A DNA stretch of 64,000 bases from CAZRIT01 sp964600225 (GTDB taxonomy: Bacteria > Bacillota > Clostridia > Christensenellales > CAG-138), in the NCBI GenBank assembly GCA_964600225.1, contig CAZRIT010000001.1, forward strand, positions 28,071-92,070. Reading direction: 5' to 3'. Below the pieces are notes generated by a model, which saw nothing but the letters and a program-made list of their open reading frames with translations, searched no databases and had not been told where the DNA came from. Shown here piece after piece: positions 52,585 through 59,977 of the stretch; position 1 is the stretch's first letter, and each line of letters opens with the position of its first letter. Position numbers and translations under genes: made by a program.

Positions 52585-55173
52585 ATGAGTCCCGGTAACA
52601 GGCCGAGTGGCAGGAGAAAAACCTATGTGGGCGGCGGCAACAACGCAAATCGGCGCGGCAACGGCCTCGGCGGCGGATCGTTTGGCGGCGGCAGCGGCAA
52701 CCGCAGCGGCGGCGGCAACGGCCTGCTGGCCATCCTGCTGGCGCTGTTGATCGGCAAAACCGCGGGCGGCGGCAATAACAACGGCGGCGGCACGAGCAGG
52801 AGCGGGTGCCTGAAGCGCATCCTGATCCTTGCGGGCATCGTGCTGGTCATTTCCTATCTGTCCAGAAGCTGCAACAGCAGCAGCCTGCTCTCGGGCGTGA
52901 GCCTAGAGGATCTGCTGGGCGCGGACCCGACGGGCGGCAGCACGCTGACCGAGGTGCAGGATCAAACGCCCGCCAACACCGCCTCAAGCTATGGCGACCT
53001 GTTCAGCGCGCTCAACGGCGGAACAAGCGCCGTGTCCTCAACGGTGGAGACAGCCTACAAGGCGCACGAGCCAGATTACACGGTGTCGTCCGCCGCGCGT
53101 AGCCGCTATACGCCCGATAGCGCCAAGACCGCAACCATCATGCTGTATATGTGCGGCGCGGATTTAGAGAGCAAAAGCGGCATGGCTACGGCGGATTTAC
53201 AGGAGATCATCAGCGCCACGCTTTCGGATAACGTCAACTTTATCGTGGAAACGGGCGGAGCGGCGCGTTGGCAGAACTCCGTCGTCAGCTCCCGCACGAA
53301 CCAGATTTATCAGCTGCGCTCGGGCGGCCTCAAGCGGCTGGAGAGCAACCTTGGCAGAAAGTCCATGGTGGAGCCTGAAACGCTGAGCGAGTTTATCCGC
53401 TACTGCACGGGCAACTTCCCCGCCGACCGCTATGCGCTGATCTTCTGGGATCACGGCGGCGGGTCGATCTCGGGCTACGGCTACGATGAAAACTTCCCCA
53501 ACGCCACCATGACGCTGGATGAAATCAATACCGCTTTGCAGGATGGCGGCGCTAAGTTCGATTTCATCGGCTTTGACGCATGCCTGATGGCCACGCTGGA
53601 AACGGCCTTGGTGTGCGAGCAGTATGCGGATTATCTCGTTGCGTCCGAGGCGGTGGAGCCCGGCACGGGCTGGTACTATACCGATTGGGTGACGGCGTTG
53701 TCCGAAAACCCCGCTATCGCCACGGTGGATTTGGCAAAGATCATCATCGATGATTTTGTGTCTGCCAGCCAGCAGCAGGCCCCGCAGAGCTACGCCACGC
53801 TTTCGCTGACGGACCTTGCGGAGCTGGACGGCACGGTGCCCGCGGCCTTCCGCACGTTCTCCACGGCCACAAGCGCAATGATTGCGGCCGATGGCTTTGC
53901 CGACGTGGCCAACGCCAGAAGCGGCGCAAGGGACTTTTCCGCAAGCGCCAAGATCAACCAGATCGACCTGATTCACTTTGCCCAAAACCTCAACACGGCC
54001 GAGAGCCTGTCGCTGGCGAAGGCCTTGCAGGGCTGCGTCAAATACAACCGCTGCGCGTCCAACATTTCCCACGCCAACGGCCTGTCGATCTATTTCCCCT
54101 ATAACTCGCTCGGTTCCGTCAGCACGGCCGTCAATACCTACAATAAGATCGGCCTGGACGCAAGCTATACCGATTGCATTCGCAGCTTTGCCTCCATGGC
54201 GGCGGGCGGACAGGTGGTATCGGGCGGCAGCGAGAACCCGCTGGGCACGCTGCTTGGCGATTCCACAGGCTCGCTGCTGGGCTCGCTGCTCGGCGCGGAT
54301 ATGACGGGGTATTCCTCCTCGTCGGCCTCGGCGGATGTGATGACGTCGCTGCTGGAGGCGTTCCTTTCGAGCGGGCGCAGCCGCAGCGTGGTTACGGGCG
54401 ACAGCGATGCAAGCTGGGTGGACGAAAACCTACTGCGGGAATCCGTCGATTACTACGCCAAAAACACAGGCGGCTTTGCCGACCTGACGCTGACGGACAA
54501 GGGCACGCACCGCGCGCTGGTGATGAATGAGCAGCAATGGTCGCTGGTCAAAGCGCTGGAGATGAACGTGTTCCTCGACAAGGGCGATTATTACCTCGAT
54601 CTCGGCCTGGACAACGTCATGGATTGGGACGCGGACGACGACCTGATCATGGAGTATGACCGCACCTGGATGTCGCTCAACGGCCAGATTGTCAGCTACT
54701 ACTTTGTCAGCGACGCAACCGTGGACGATGTCTACACCGTGGTGGGGCGCGTCCCCGCCATCCTGACCGCCACCCGCAGCGCGGACGACGCGGCACTGAC
54801 GCTGCTGGACGGGGGCGCTGCCGCGCAGGCGGGCAGCGACACGGTGCAGATACAGACGCGCGTGGATATCATTGTGGTGTTCTCGGGCGACGATGCGTAT
54901 GTGGCGGGCGCGCGGCCCGTCTATGCGGACAAGAACGCGCCCGAAACGAAGGACCTCATTGAGATCCGTGCGGGCGATACGCTGGATTTCCTGTGCGATT
55001 GCTACTACAAGGACGGCACCTTTGACGATACCTACTACCTGGGCGAACCGATGGTCGCTACGGGGAGCTGGGTTGTCGGCAACGCGCCCGTGGGGGACGA
55101 CGCGTTCATGATGACGTACCGCATCACCGATATCTACGGCGCAAAATACTGGACGCCGACGGTGACCGATTGA
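52585..55173 (+). CDS. Clostripain-like (C11) cysteine peptidase, membrane-anchored
   Basis: A protein of 862 residues, started at MSPGNRPSG seven bases after GGGGGA. A Gly/Asn/Arg-rich cytosolic head (about 8-45) is followed by hydrophobic segments (about 46-58 and 78-94), then the C11 domain: TIMLYMCGADLES, catalytic His in FWDHGGG (about 290), catalytic Cys in FDACLMA (about 335), and SNISHANGLSIYFPY. A second half (about 540-862) is rich in beta structure and unassigned. C11 enzymes cut after Arg or Lys and usually self-activate. It may act as an outside protease anchored at the membrane. Confidence 0.88.
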   Translation: MSPGNRPSGRRKTYVGGGNNANRRGNGLGGGSFGGGSGNRSGGGNGLLAILLALLIGKTAGGGNNNGGGTSRSGCLKRILILAGIVLVISYLSRSCNSSSLLSGVSLEDLLGADPTGGSTLTEVQDQTPANTASSYGDLFSALNGGTSAVSSTVETAYKAHEPDYTVSSAARSRYTPDSAKTATIMLYMCGADLESKSGMATADLQEIISATLSDNVNFIVETGGAARWQNSVVSSRTNQIYQLRSGGLKRLESNLGRKSMVEPETLSEFIRYCTGNFPADRYALIFWDHGGGSISGYGYDENFPNATMTLDEINTALQDGGAKFDFIGFDACLMATLETALVCEQYADYLVASEAVEPGTGWYYTDWVTALSENPAIATVDLAKIIIDDFVSASQQQAPQSYATLSLTDLAELDGTVPAAFRTFSTATSAMIAADGFADVANARSGARDFSASAKINQIDLIHFAQNLNTAESLSLAKALQGCVKYNRCASNISHANGLSIYFPYNSLGSVSTAVNTYNKIGLDASYTDCIRSFASMAAGGQVVSGGSENPLGTLLGDSTGSLLGSLLGADMTGYSSSSASADVMTSLLEAFLSSGRSRSVVTGDSDASWVDENLLRESVDYYAKNTGGFADLTLTDKGTHRALVMNEQQWSLVKALEMNVFLDKGDYYLDLGLDNVMDWDADDDLIMEYDRTWMSLNGQIVSYYFVSDATVDDVYTVVGRVPAILTATRSADDAALTLLDGGAAAQAGSDTVQIQTRVDIIVVFSGDDAYVAGARPVYADKNAPETKDLIEIRAGDTLDFLCDCYYKDGTFDDTYYLGEPMVATGSWVVGNAPVGDDAFMMTYRITDIYGAKYWTPTVTD

Positions 55174-55214
55174 CGTTGACACCGATCGGGCATGGACGAA
55201 CAACGGATAATGGA

Positions 55215-55247
55215 AACGGGCGGAAGCGGAAGCTTTCGCCCGTTTTT
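55215..55247 (+). terminator. Terminator of the clostripain-like gene
   Basis: ACGGGCGGAAGC/GCTTTCGCCCGT arms (one G-U) with a GGAA loop and T6. Confidence 0.9.
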
Positions 55248-55283
55248 TGCGGTTGCACATGGTTGTTATTCCGAGCCGACGCC

Positions 55284-55395
55284 GCTGCGGCGGGACAGAT
55301 TCTTCGTCGCTGCGCTCCTCGGAATGACAATGGAATGGGTTGCGCTCCTTGGAATGACAGGGAGATGCGTGGCCATCGGAATGACAGGGAGGAAA
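55284..55395. repeat. Dispersed intergenic repeat with three GGAATGACA units
   Basis: GCGGCGGGACAGATTCTTCG begins a stretch in which GGAATGACA recurs at 55321, 55351 and 55378, twice preceded by TGCGCTCCT. A related copy lies at the end of the window. It lies between the two convergent genes and holds no ORF of its own. Confidence 0.65.
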
Positions 55396-55404
55396 CCATG
55401 CACC

Positions 55405-56208
55405 TCAGAGTGACAGCGTCGCGATAAACGCATCGATGATGCGGTTGACTGCATCGGGCGCGTCGAAGTTGGCGTTGTGTGCGGCGTTGGGGACGACGCG
55501 CAGCGGATAACCCGTTGCCTCGTGCCACATGTTGCAGTATTGGCGCACCTTGCCCGTGATATCGCGTGCGCCCACGATCAGCACGGTGGGGCAGGGGATC
55601 ACCATATCCCTGTTGGCGGAAAGAAAGCCCGCATACCCCAGGCCCATGAGGCGGCACAGCTCCCGCTTGTTGTATTTTAGCAGCGCGCGGCGCATGTTTT
55701 CCCGCGTGGGCTCCGTTGTCCCAACGGTGCGGGCAACGCTGTTGACCAACAGCTTGTACGGGTAGCACATGGACATCCATTCGATCTGCCTTAGCCACCA
55801 TCGATCGGACTTGGAATAGTACCGTTCGCCGTACGGGCAGGTATCGATGCCGACAAAGCCCGCCGCCTTATCGGGATAGGCCGACAGGAACGACTGGATG
55901 TGGTAGCCGCCCATGGACTGCCCCACAAGGATGGCTTTGGCAACCCCTTCGGTGTCGAGGATGGCCTTGAGCTCCTCTACGCCGTTTTCATACGAAGGGT
56001 CCCGATACGGGCGGGAATCGCCGTGCGCGGGCGCATCCCATGCGATGGTGTGAAAGCGACCCTGAAAATAAGGGATTTGAAGGTCAAACAGCGTGTGATC
56101 CGCCGTCAGCCCGTGCAAAAACACGATGCACGGCGCATCGGCCGCGTCCGCGCGCGTGACCCAATAGTATGTTCTGCCGCGCGGCGATTCCACATAGCGC
56201 TTGGTCAT
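55405..56208 (-). CDS. Alpha/beta hydrolase
   Basis: A protein of 267 residues with the hydrolase fold: oxyanion segment FLHGLTADH, nucleophile S98 in GQSMGG, acid Asp in VGARD, and His in NAAHNANFD. AWDAPAHGDSRP is the usual second strand motif. The substrate is unknown; a C-C hydrolase, lactonase or esterase are possible. AAAGGAGG precedes the ATG. It is 33 bases after the dehydrogenase gene, so the two likely form one transcript. Confidence 0.9.
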   Translation of the reverse strand: MTKRYVESPRGRTYYWVTRADAADAPCIVFLHGLTADHTLFDLQIPYFQGRFHTIAWDAPAHGDSRPYRDPSYENGVEELKAILDTEGVAKAILVGQSMGGYHIQSFLSAYPDKAAGFVGIDTCPYGERYYSKSDRWWLRQIEWMSMCYPYKLLVNSVARTVGTTEPTRENMRRALLKYNKRELCRLMGLGYAGFLSANRDMVIPCPTVLIVGARDITGKVRQYCNMWHEATGYPLRVVPNAAHNANFDAPDAVNRIIDAFIATLSL

Positions 56209-56241
56209 CGTGCCTCCTTTGCAGACGGTGTGCGTGCCGCC

Positions 56242-57045
56242 TTACCCGTAGATTTTGCCGACCAAATAGTTGACCCATGTTGCGGGCAGGAGCTTGTTGA
56301 TGAGGATGAACAGCTTGTACTGCGTGCCCACGGTATACAGGGCCATGGGGCGCCTGGTGCGGACGGCTGTGAGCACCACGCGCGCCACGGCTTCGGGCGG
56401 CATGCCGTTTTGCTCATCGTGCTCCATGGCCTCCACGGCCTTGGTGAGCGATTTTCCGTAGATATCCGCGCCCGCAAGGCTCTTTTTGCGCGCGGCGGTA
56501 AAGCCTGTTTTGACGTCGCCCGGCTGCACGGCGGTAACCGTGATGCCAAAGGGCCGCACCTCGTTTCTCAGCGCCAGCGTGAGCGAGTTGACGGCGGCCT
56601 TGGTGGCGGAATAGAACGCCTGGAATGGGATGGCGATGGGCGCGGCCACGGAGCTGATGTTGACGATGCGGCCGCTTCGTTGCGTGCGCATGGTCGGCAG
56701 CACAGCCTGTATGCAGTGGAGCGCGCCAAAGAAATTGACATCCAGCTGCCTGTGCGCATCGAGCGGGTCGGTGCACTCCACGGCGCCCGATATGCCAAAG
56801 CCCGCGTTGTTGACCAAGAGGTCGATGCGGCCCGTTTCGGCAAGGATGCCGTCGATGGCGGCGCGCACGGCTGCGGCATCCGTTACATCGGCCGTGACGT
56901 GGCGGATCGGGCCGATATCGGCGCCGCTGCGGCTGAGTTCAAACACCCGATAACCGTTGCTTTGCAGCAGCCTTGCCGTGGCAAGGCCAATGCCGCTGCT
57001 GCCGCCCGTTACGATGGCGACGGGATACATGTGCGAATCCGACAT
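56242..57045 (-). CDS. Short-chain dehydrogenase/reductase
   Basis: A protein of 267 residues. TGGSSGIG (13-20) binds the cofactor, NNAG (79-82) stabilises the sheet, and S131/S132, Y145 and K149 (YSATK) form the catalytic set. IPFQAFYSATKAAVNSLTLALRNEVRPFGITVTAVQPGDVKTGF is typical of classical SDRs. The substrate is unknown. GGGGAGGT precedes the ATG. A consensus promoter sits upstream, so it is separate from the sortase transcript. Confidence 0.93.
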   Translation of the reverse strand: MSDSHMYPVAIVTGGSSGIGLATARLLQSNGYRVFELSRSGADIGPIRHVTADVTDAAAVRAAIDGILAETGRIDLLVNNAGFGISGAVECTDPLDAHRQLDVNFFGALHCIQAVLPTMRTQRSGRIVNISSVAAPIAIPFQAFYSATKAAVNSLTLALRNEVRPFGITVTAVQPGDVKTGFTAARKKSLAGADIYGKSLTKAVEAMEHDEQNGMPPEAVARVVLTAVRTRRPMALYTVGTQYKLFILINKLLPATWVNYLVGKIYG

Positions 57046-57081
57046 GTGATGGATACCTCCCCGAAAAAAATCATTGCGTTT

Positions 57082-57110
57082 ATCGTATCAAACGGGTTGG
57101 GCTGCGTCAA
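57082..57110 (-). promoter_or_regulatory. Promoter of the dehydrogenase-hydrolase operon
   Basis: TTGACG (57110-57105) and TACGAT (57087-57082), spacer 17. Confidence 0.7.
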
Positions 57111-57117
57111 TTCTCCG

Positions 57118-57905
57118 TCACTCGATGGGCGCAAGCCACCCGTGCACCAGATAGTGCCCGTCCTGTAAGTAATCGGAATAGGCGCAGGTGGCAAGCGTCA
57201 GGATGGGATAGATGTTGGAATAGGCCACCTCGCACGAAAAATCGGAAAGCGACATGACGCGCTGCACATACTTGCTGCGCTCCGTATCGGACGCAAAGGA
57301 AACGGGATAGTTTTCCGCATCACTGGTTGCGGTGTGCGCGGAAAACACCTCTACGCGGTAGCTCTGCGCGGGCGTGATGAGGTACATGGTGCGGTGCGCA
57401 TCGTAGTAGGATTGCTTTGATAATTCAGCAGCGACCCGAACATGGTATCGTTTTTCATGTGATGCCCGTAGATGATGAGGTTATCGGCCGAAAGCGTTGC
57501 ATCCAGCCGACAATCGAAAAACAGCGCGCCGCCGTTGCTGCGGCTGCCATCGTAGGCGTGGGTGAGGTAGTATTCGTTGTTGGTATAGCGCACAACGGGG
57601 TAGTTGATGGGCGTATTCTCGCTGTACAGCCAGGCCTCCACGTGGCGGCTCTGCTCCTTGAGCACCGTAAAATCAACCGTGATGGGCGGCGTTTCCGTGG
57701 GCGGGGACCAATCGGCGCTCAATTGCGGCAGCGCGCTTGTCGGCGCGGGCGTGGTAACCGACATGGCCGACAGCGCATCGTACCGCTTGCGGTCGCTGCG
57801 GTATCCAAGCAGCGTGCGCACAAGAAAGAAGCTTGCCGTCAGCAGCACGCACATAAGCACGATATCGATTATCAACAGCAGCCGATGCACCTTTTTGCGC
57901 TTCAT
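57118..57905 (-). pseudogene. Sortase (class B-like) interrupted by a frameshift
   Basis: Two overlapping frames together read as one class B-like sortase of about 260 residues. The first part has a signal-anchor helix (about 8-30), a Thr/Pro linker and AWLYSENTPINYPVVRYTNNEYYLTHAYDGSRSNGGALFFDC, SADNLIIYGHHMKNDTMFGSLLNYQS with the catalytic His. Near 57415 the frame fails; the other frame continues YYDAHRTMYLITP and ends with TLATC (catalytic Cys) and GHYLVHGW. The position of the third catalytic residue, normally Arg, is His (CAC, one base from CGC). Either the gene is dead, or the frameshift is a sequencing error in a divergent enzyme. Confidence 0.75.
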
Positions 57906-57912
57906 ACCATGC

Positions 57913-57942
57913 AGTATAGCACGCCTGAAAAACGTTGCGCAA
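57913..57942 (-). promoter_or_regulatory. Promoter of the sortase gene, predicted leaderless
   Basis: TTGCGC (57942-57937) and TGCTATACT (hexamer 57918-57913), spacer 18; the -10 ends seven bases before the ATG and there is no ribosome site. Confidence 0.65.
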
Positions 57943-57967
57943 TGCCTGCGTTCTTACTTTGCCGAAG

Positions 57968-57997
57968 TTGCCAACGGTCGCTGCGGCATGGTATACT
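57968..57997 (+). promoter_or_regulatory. Promoter of the HAD hydrolase gene
   Basis: TTGCCA and TGGTATACT (hexamer 57992-57997), spacer 18. The leader of about 66 bases carries GGAGAGGGG as ribosome site. Confidence 0.6.
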
Positions 57998-58069
57998 TTT
58001 TGTATTACAACCGCAGCCGCTTGCGGATGCTTACGGCAGCGATTGGTCAGGAGAGGGGTTTTTATAACA

Positions 58070-58678
58070 ATGGTAAAACATGTGGTATTTGATATGGGCG
58101 GCGTGCTCATCAACAATCCGTTCGACGCCTACCTCAATGCGCGCGTTTCGGATGCGGACGACCGCGTTCTTTTGATGCGGGAGCTGTTCCGCTCGGTCGA
58201 GTGGATCCGCATGGACCGCGGCGTGATGGACGAGGCGGCCGTTGCGGAAAGCGTATGCAAGCGCGTGCCCGAACGGCTGCACGAAACCGTGCGCACGCTC
58301 ATCGACAACTGGTATCAGACCGCGTCGCCGATAGCGGGCGTGGAGGCGATTGTGCGCCGCCTCAAGGCGGCGGGGTACGGGCTGTATATTTTGTCCAACG
58401 CATCGACCAAGTTCCACGGGTTTGACGAAAAGCTGCCCGCCATCGAGTGCTTCGACGGCCGCTTCGTCTCCTGCGACGTGCATTTTGTCAAGCCCGAGCC
58501 TGCCATCTACCAAACCTTTTTGAAACAGTACGGCTTAAGGGCGGAGGAATGCGTATTCATTGACGACGTCAACGCCAATGTCGAGGGCGCGGTGAACGTG
58601 GGGCTCAACGGCATCGTGTTCTTTGGCGACGCCAAGCGGCTGGAGGCGCAGCTCAACGCGCTCGGCCTCAGGTTTTAA
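58070..58678 (+). CDS. HAD-superfamily hydrolase
   Basis: A protein of 202 residues. Motif I FDMGGVLI (nucleophile D8, with Gly where many have the second Asp), motif II LSNAS, motif III lysine in FVKPEPAIY, and motif IV FIDDVNANVEGA. The alpha-helical cap (about 17-90) marks subfamily I, similar to epoxide-hydrolase N-terminal and YihX-like phosphatases. It likely dephosphorylates a sugar or nucleotide in the cytoplasm. The start was chosen after GGAGAGGGG. The next hydrolase gene begins 24 bases downstream. Confidence 0.9.
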   Translation: MVKHVVFDMGGVLINNPFDAYLNARVSDADDRVLLMRELFRSVEWIRMDRGVMDEAAVAESVCKRVPERLHETVRTLIDNWYQTASPIAGVEAIVRRLKAAGYGLYILSNASTKFHGFDEKLPAIECFDGRFVSCDVHFVKPEPAIYQTFLKQYGLRAEECVFIDDVNANVEGAVNVGLNGIVFFGDAKRLEAQLNALGLRF

Positions 58679-58702
58679 CCGCGGCATGGGAGGGAACGCA
58701 GC

Positions 58703-59650
58703 TTGATGACGGTGATTTGGATCGTCTGCGTGGCCGTGGCGCTGCTGCTGGCGGTGCGGTATACGGCGGCGGGGCTTTTGGTACATATCGCCGTTGACCG
58801 CAGCTCGGACGGCCTGCGCCAGGGACAAAGCGGGGATATCTATGCGCTGTTTCGGCCCGAGATGCGGCGCGGGGCGGATTGGTTTCTGTCCGCGCGGCCC
58901 GAAATATGGACGGCGCGCTCCTTTGACGGGCTGCTGCTCAGCGCCCGCTATCTGGAGGCGGAGAACGCCGTCGGCACGGCGATCCTCATGCATGGCTACC
59001 GCGGCAGCAGTGCGGACGATTGCGCGCTGCTGTTTCGGTTCTATCATGAGCTGGGCTACCATGTGTTATCACCCGATCAGCGCGGGCACGGGGCCAGCGA
59101 GGGACAATGCATCACGTTTGGCGTCAACGAGCGCAGGGATGTCAAAACCTGGCTGGATGCCGTCAACGCCCGCAACGGCGTAACGTTTCCCGTGGTGCTG
59201 CACGGCATCTCGATGGGCGCTGCAACCGTGCTGATGGCCGCGGCGCTGCCACTGACGGATAATGTGATCGGCATCGTTGCCGATTGCGGCTTTACGTCGC
59301 CGTATGAGGAGTTTCGGTATGTGCTGAAAAGCCGTTTCCGCCTGCCCGAGCGGCCCATTCTGCCGCCTGCGATACGGATGGTGCGCATACGGGCGCGGTT
59401 TGACCCGTATGTATCCGCGCTTGCCGCCATGCAAGGCAATGCGCGCATTCCCGTACTGTTCATCCACGGGGAGGCGGATACGTTTGTCCCGCCCGATATG
59501 ACGCTGCAAAACTACGCCGCGTGCGCTGCCGAAAAGGAGCTGCTGCTCATCCCCAACGCCGCGCACGGGCAGGCCGTGCTGCTGGAAACGGAGCGCTGCT
59601 TTGCGGCCATCCGCGCCTTTTTGCTGTGCCACGGCACAAAAACGGCATAA
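58703..59650 (+). CDS. Membrane-anchored alpha/beta hydrolase
   Basis: A protein of 315 residues started at TTG (GGGAGGG is eight bases upstream); an ATG follows directly. One N-terminal helix (about 4-24), then the hydrolase fold: LMHGYRGSSADD, SPDQRGHGASEG, nucleophile Ser in HGISMGAATV, acid in FIHGEADTFVP and His in NAAHGQA. It resembles bacterial lysophospholipase/BAAT-like enzymes found in Clostridia. Substrate unknown. Co-transcribed with the HAD hydrolase. Confidence 0.9.
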   Translation: MMTVIWIVCVAVALLLAVRYTAAGLLVHIAVDRSSDGLRQGQSGDIYALFRPEMRRGADWFLSARPEIWTARSFDGLLLSARYLEAENAVGTAILMHGYRGSSADDCALLFRFYHELGYHVLSPDQRGHGASEGQCITFGVNERRDVKTWLDAVNARNGVTFPVVLHGISMGAATVLMAAALPLTDNVIGIVADCGFTSPYEEFRYVLKSRFRLPERPILPPAIRMVRIRARFDPYVSALAAMQGNARIPVLFIHGEADTFVPPDMTLQNYAACAAEKELLLIPNAAHGQAVLLETERCFAAIRAFLLCHGTKTA

Positions 59651-59701
59651 CGCTGCCTAGGCAACCGCGCTTCGGATTTACACGGTGCGCCTACCCTCAC
59701 A

Positions 59702-59737
59702 ACGCGCCTGCGGCAGCCCCGCGGGCGCGTTTTTTTG
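59702..59737 (+). terminator. Terminator after the hydrolase pair
   Basis: ACGCGCCTGCGG/CCGCGGGCGCGT arms (one G-U), five-base loop, T7. Confidence 0.9.
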
Positions 59738-59825
59738 CGGGGCCTGAGCGCATTGGTTACAGGAAAATACGGGCAGGAAAATCATCCCTTTACAAAGAAG
59801 CGCAGGAAAGTTCACGAAATGTTCT

Positions 59826-59854
59826 TTGTACAAACAGATACGGAACAGTATAAT
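59826..59854 (+). promoter_or_regulatory. Promoter of the zinc-ribbon protein gene
   Basis: TTGTAC and TATAAT with a 17-base spacer. The leader of about 117 bases contains several short inverted repeats (for example GCCGA...TCGGC) but no riboswitch class I recognise. Confidence 0.7.
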
Positions 59855-59977
59855 AAATTTGTATATCTTTTGTGGAAGAATCCCCTGCCGAGCCCATGGG
59901 TTTTCGGCATGCAATCGGCAGCCGTGCCGTGGCCAAGGGCGCGGACGGCCTATGTTTCAGACTGGAGGAGTTACGAT

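Noticed and set aside
58000..58069. HAD hydrolase as another leaderless gene
   Set aside because: Its TATACT box lies 72 bases before the start and a GGAGAGGGG ribosome site is present.
59861..59977. Riboswitch in the leader of the zinc-ribbon gene
   Set aside because: Several short stems exist, but none matches a riboswitch consensus known to me and there is no terminator or sequestered ribosome site.
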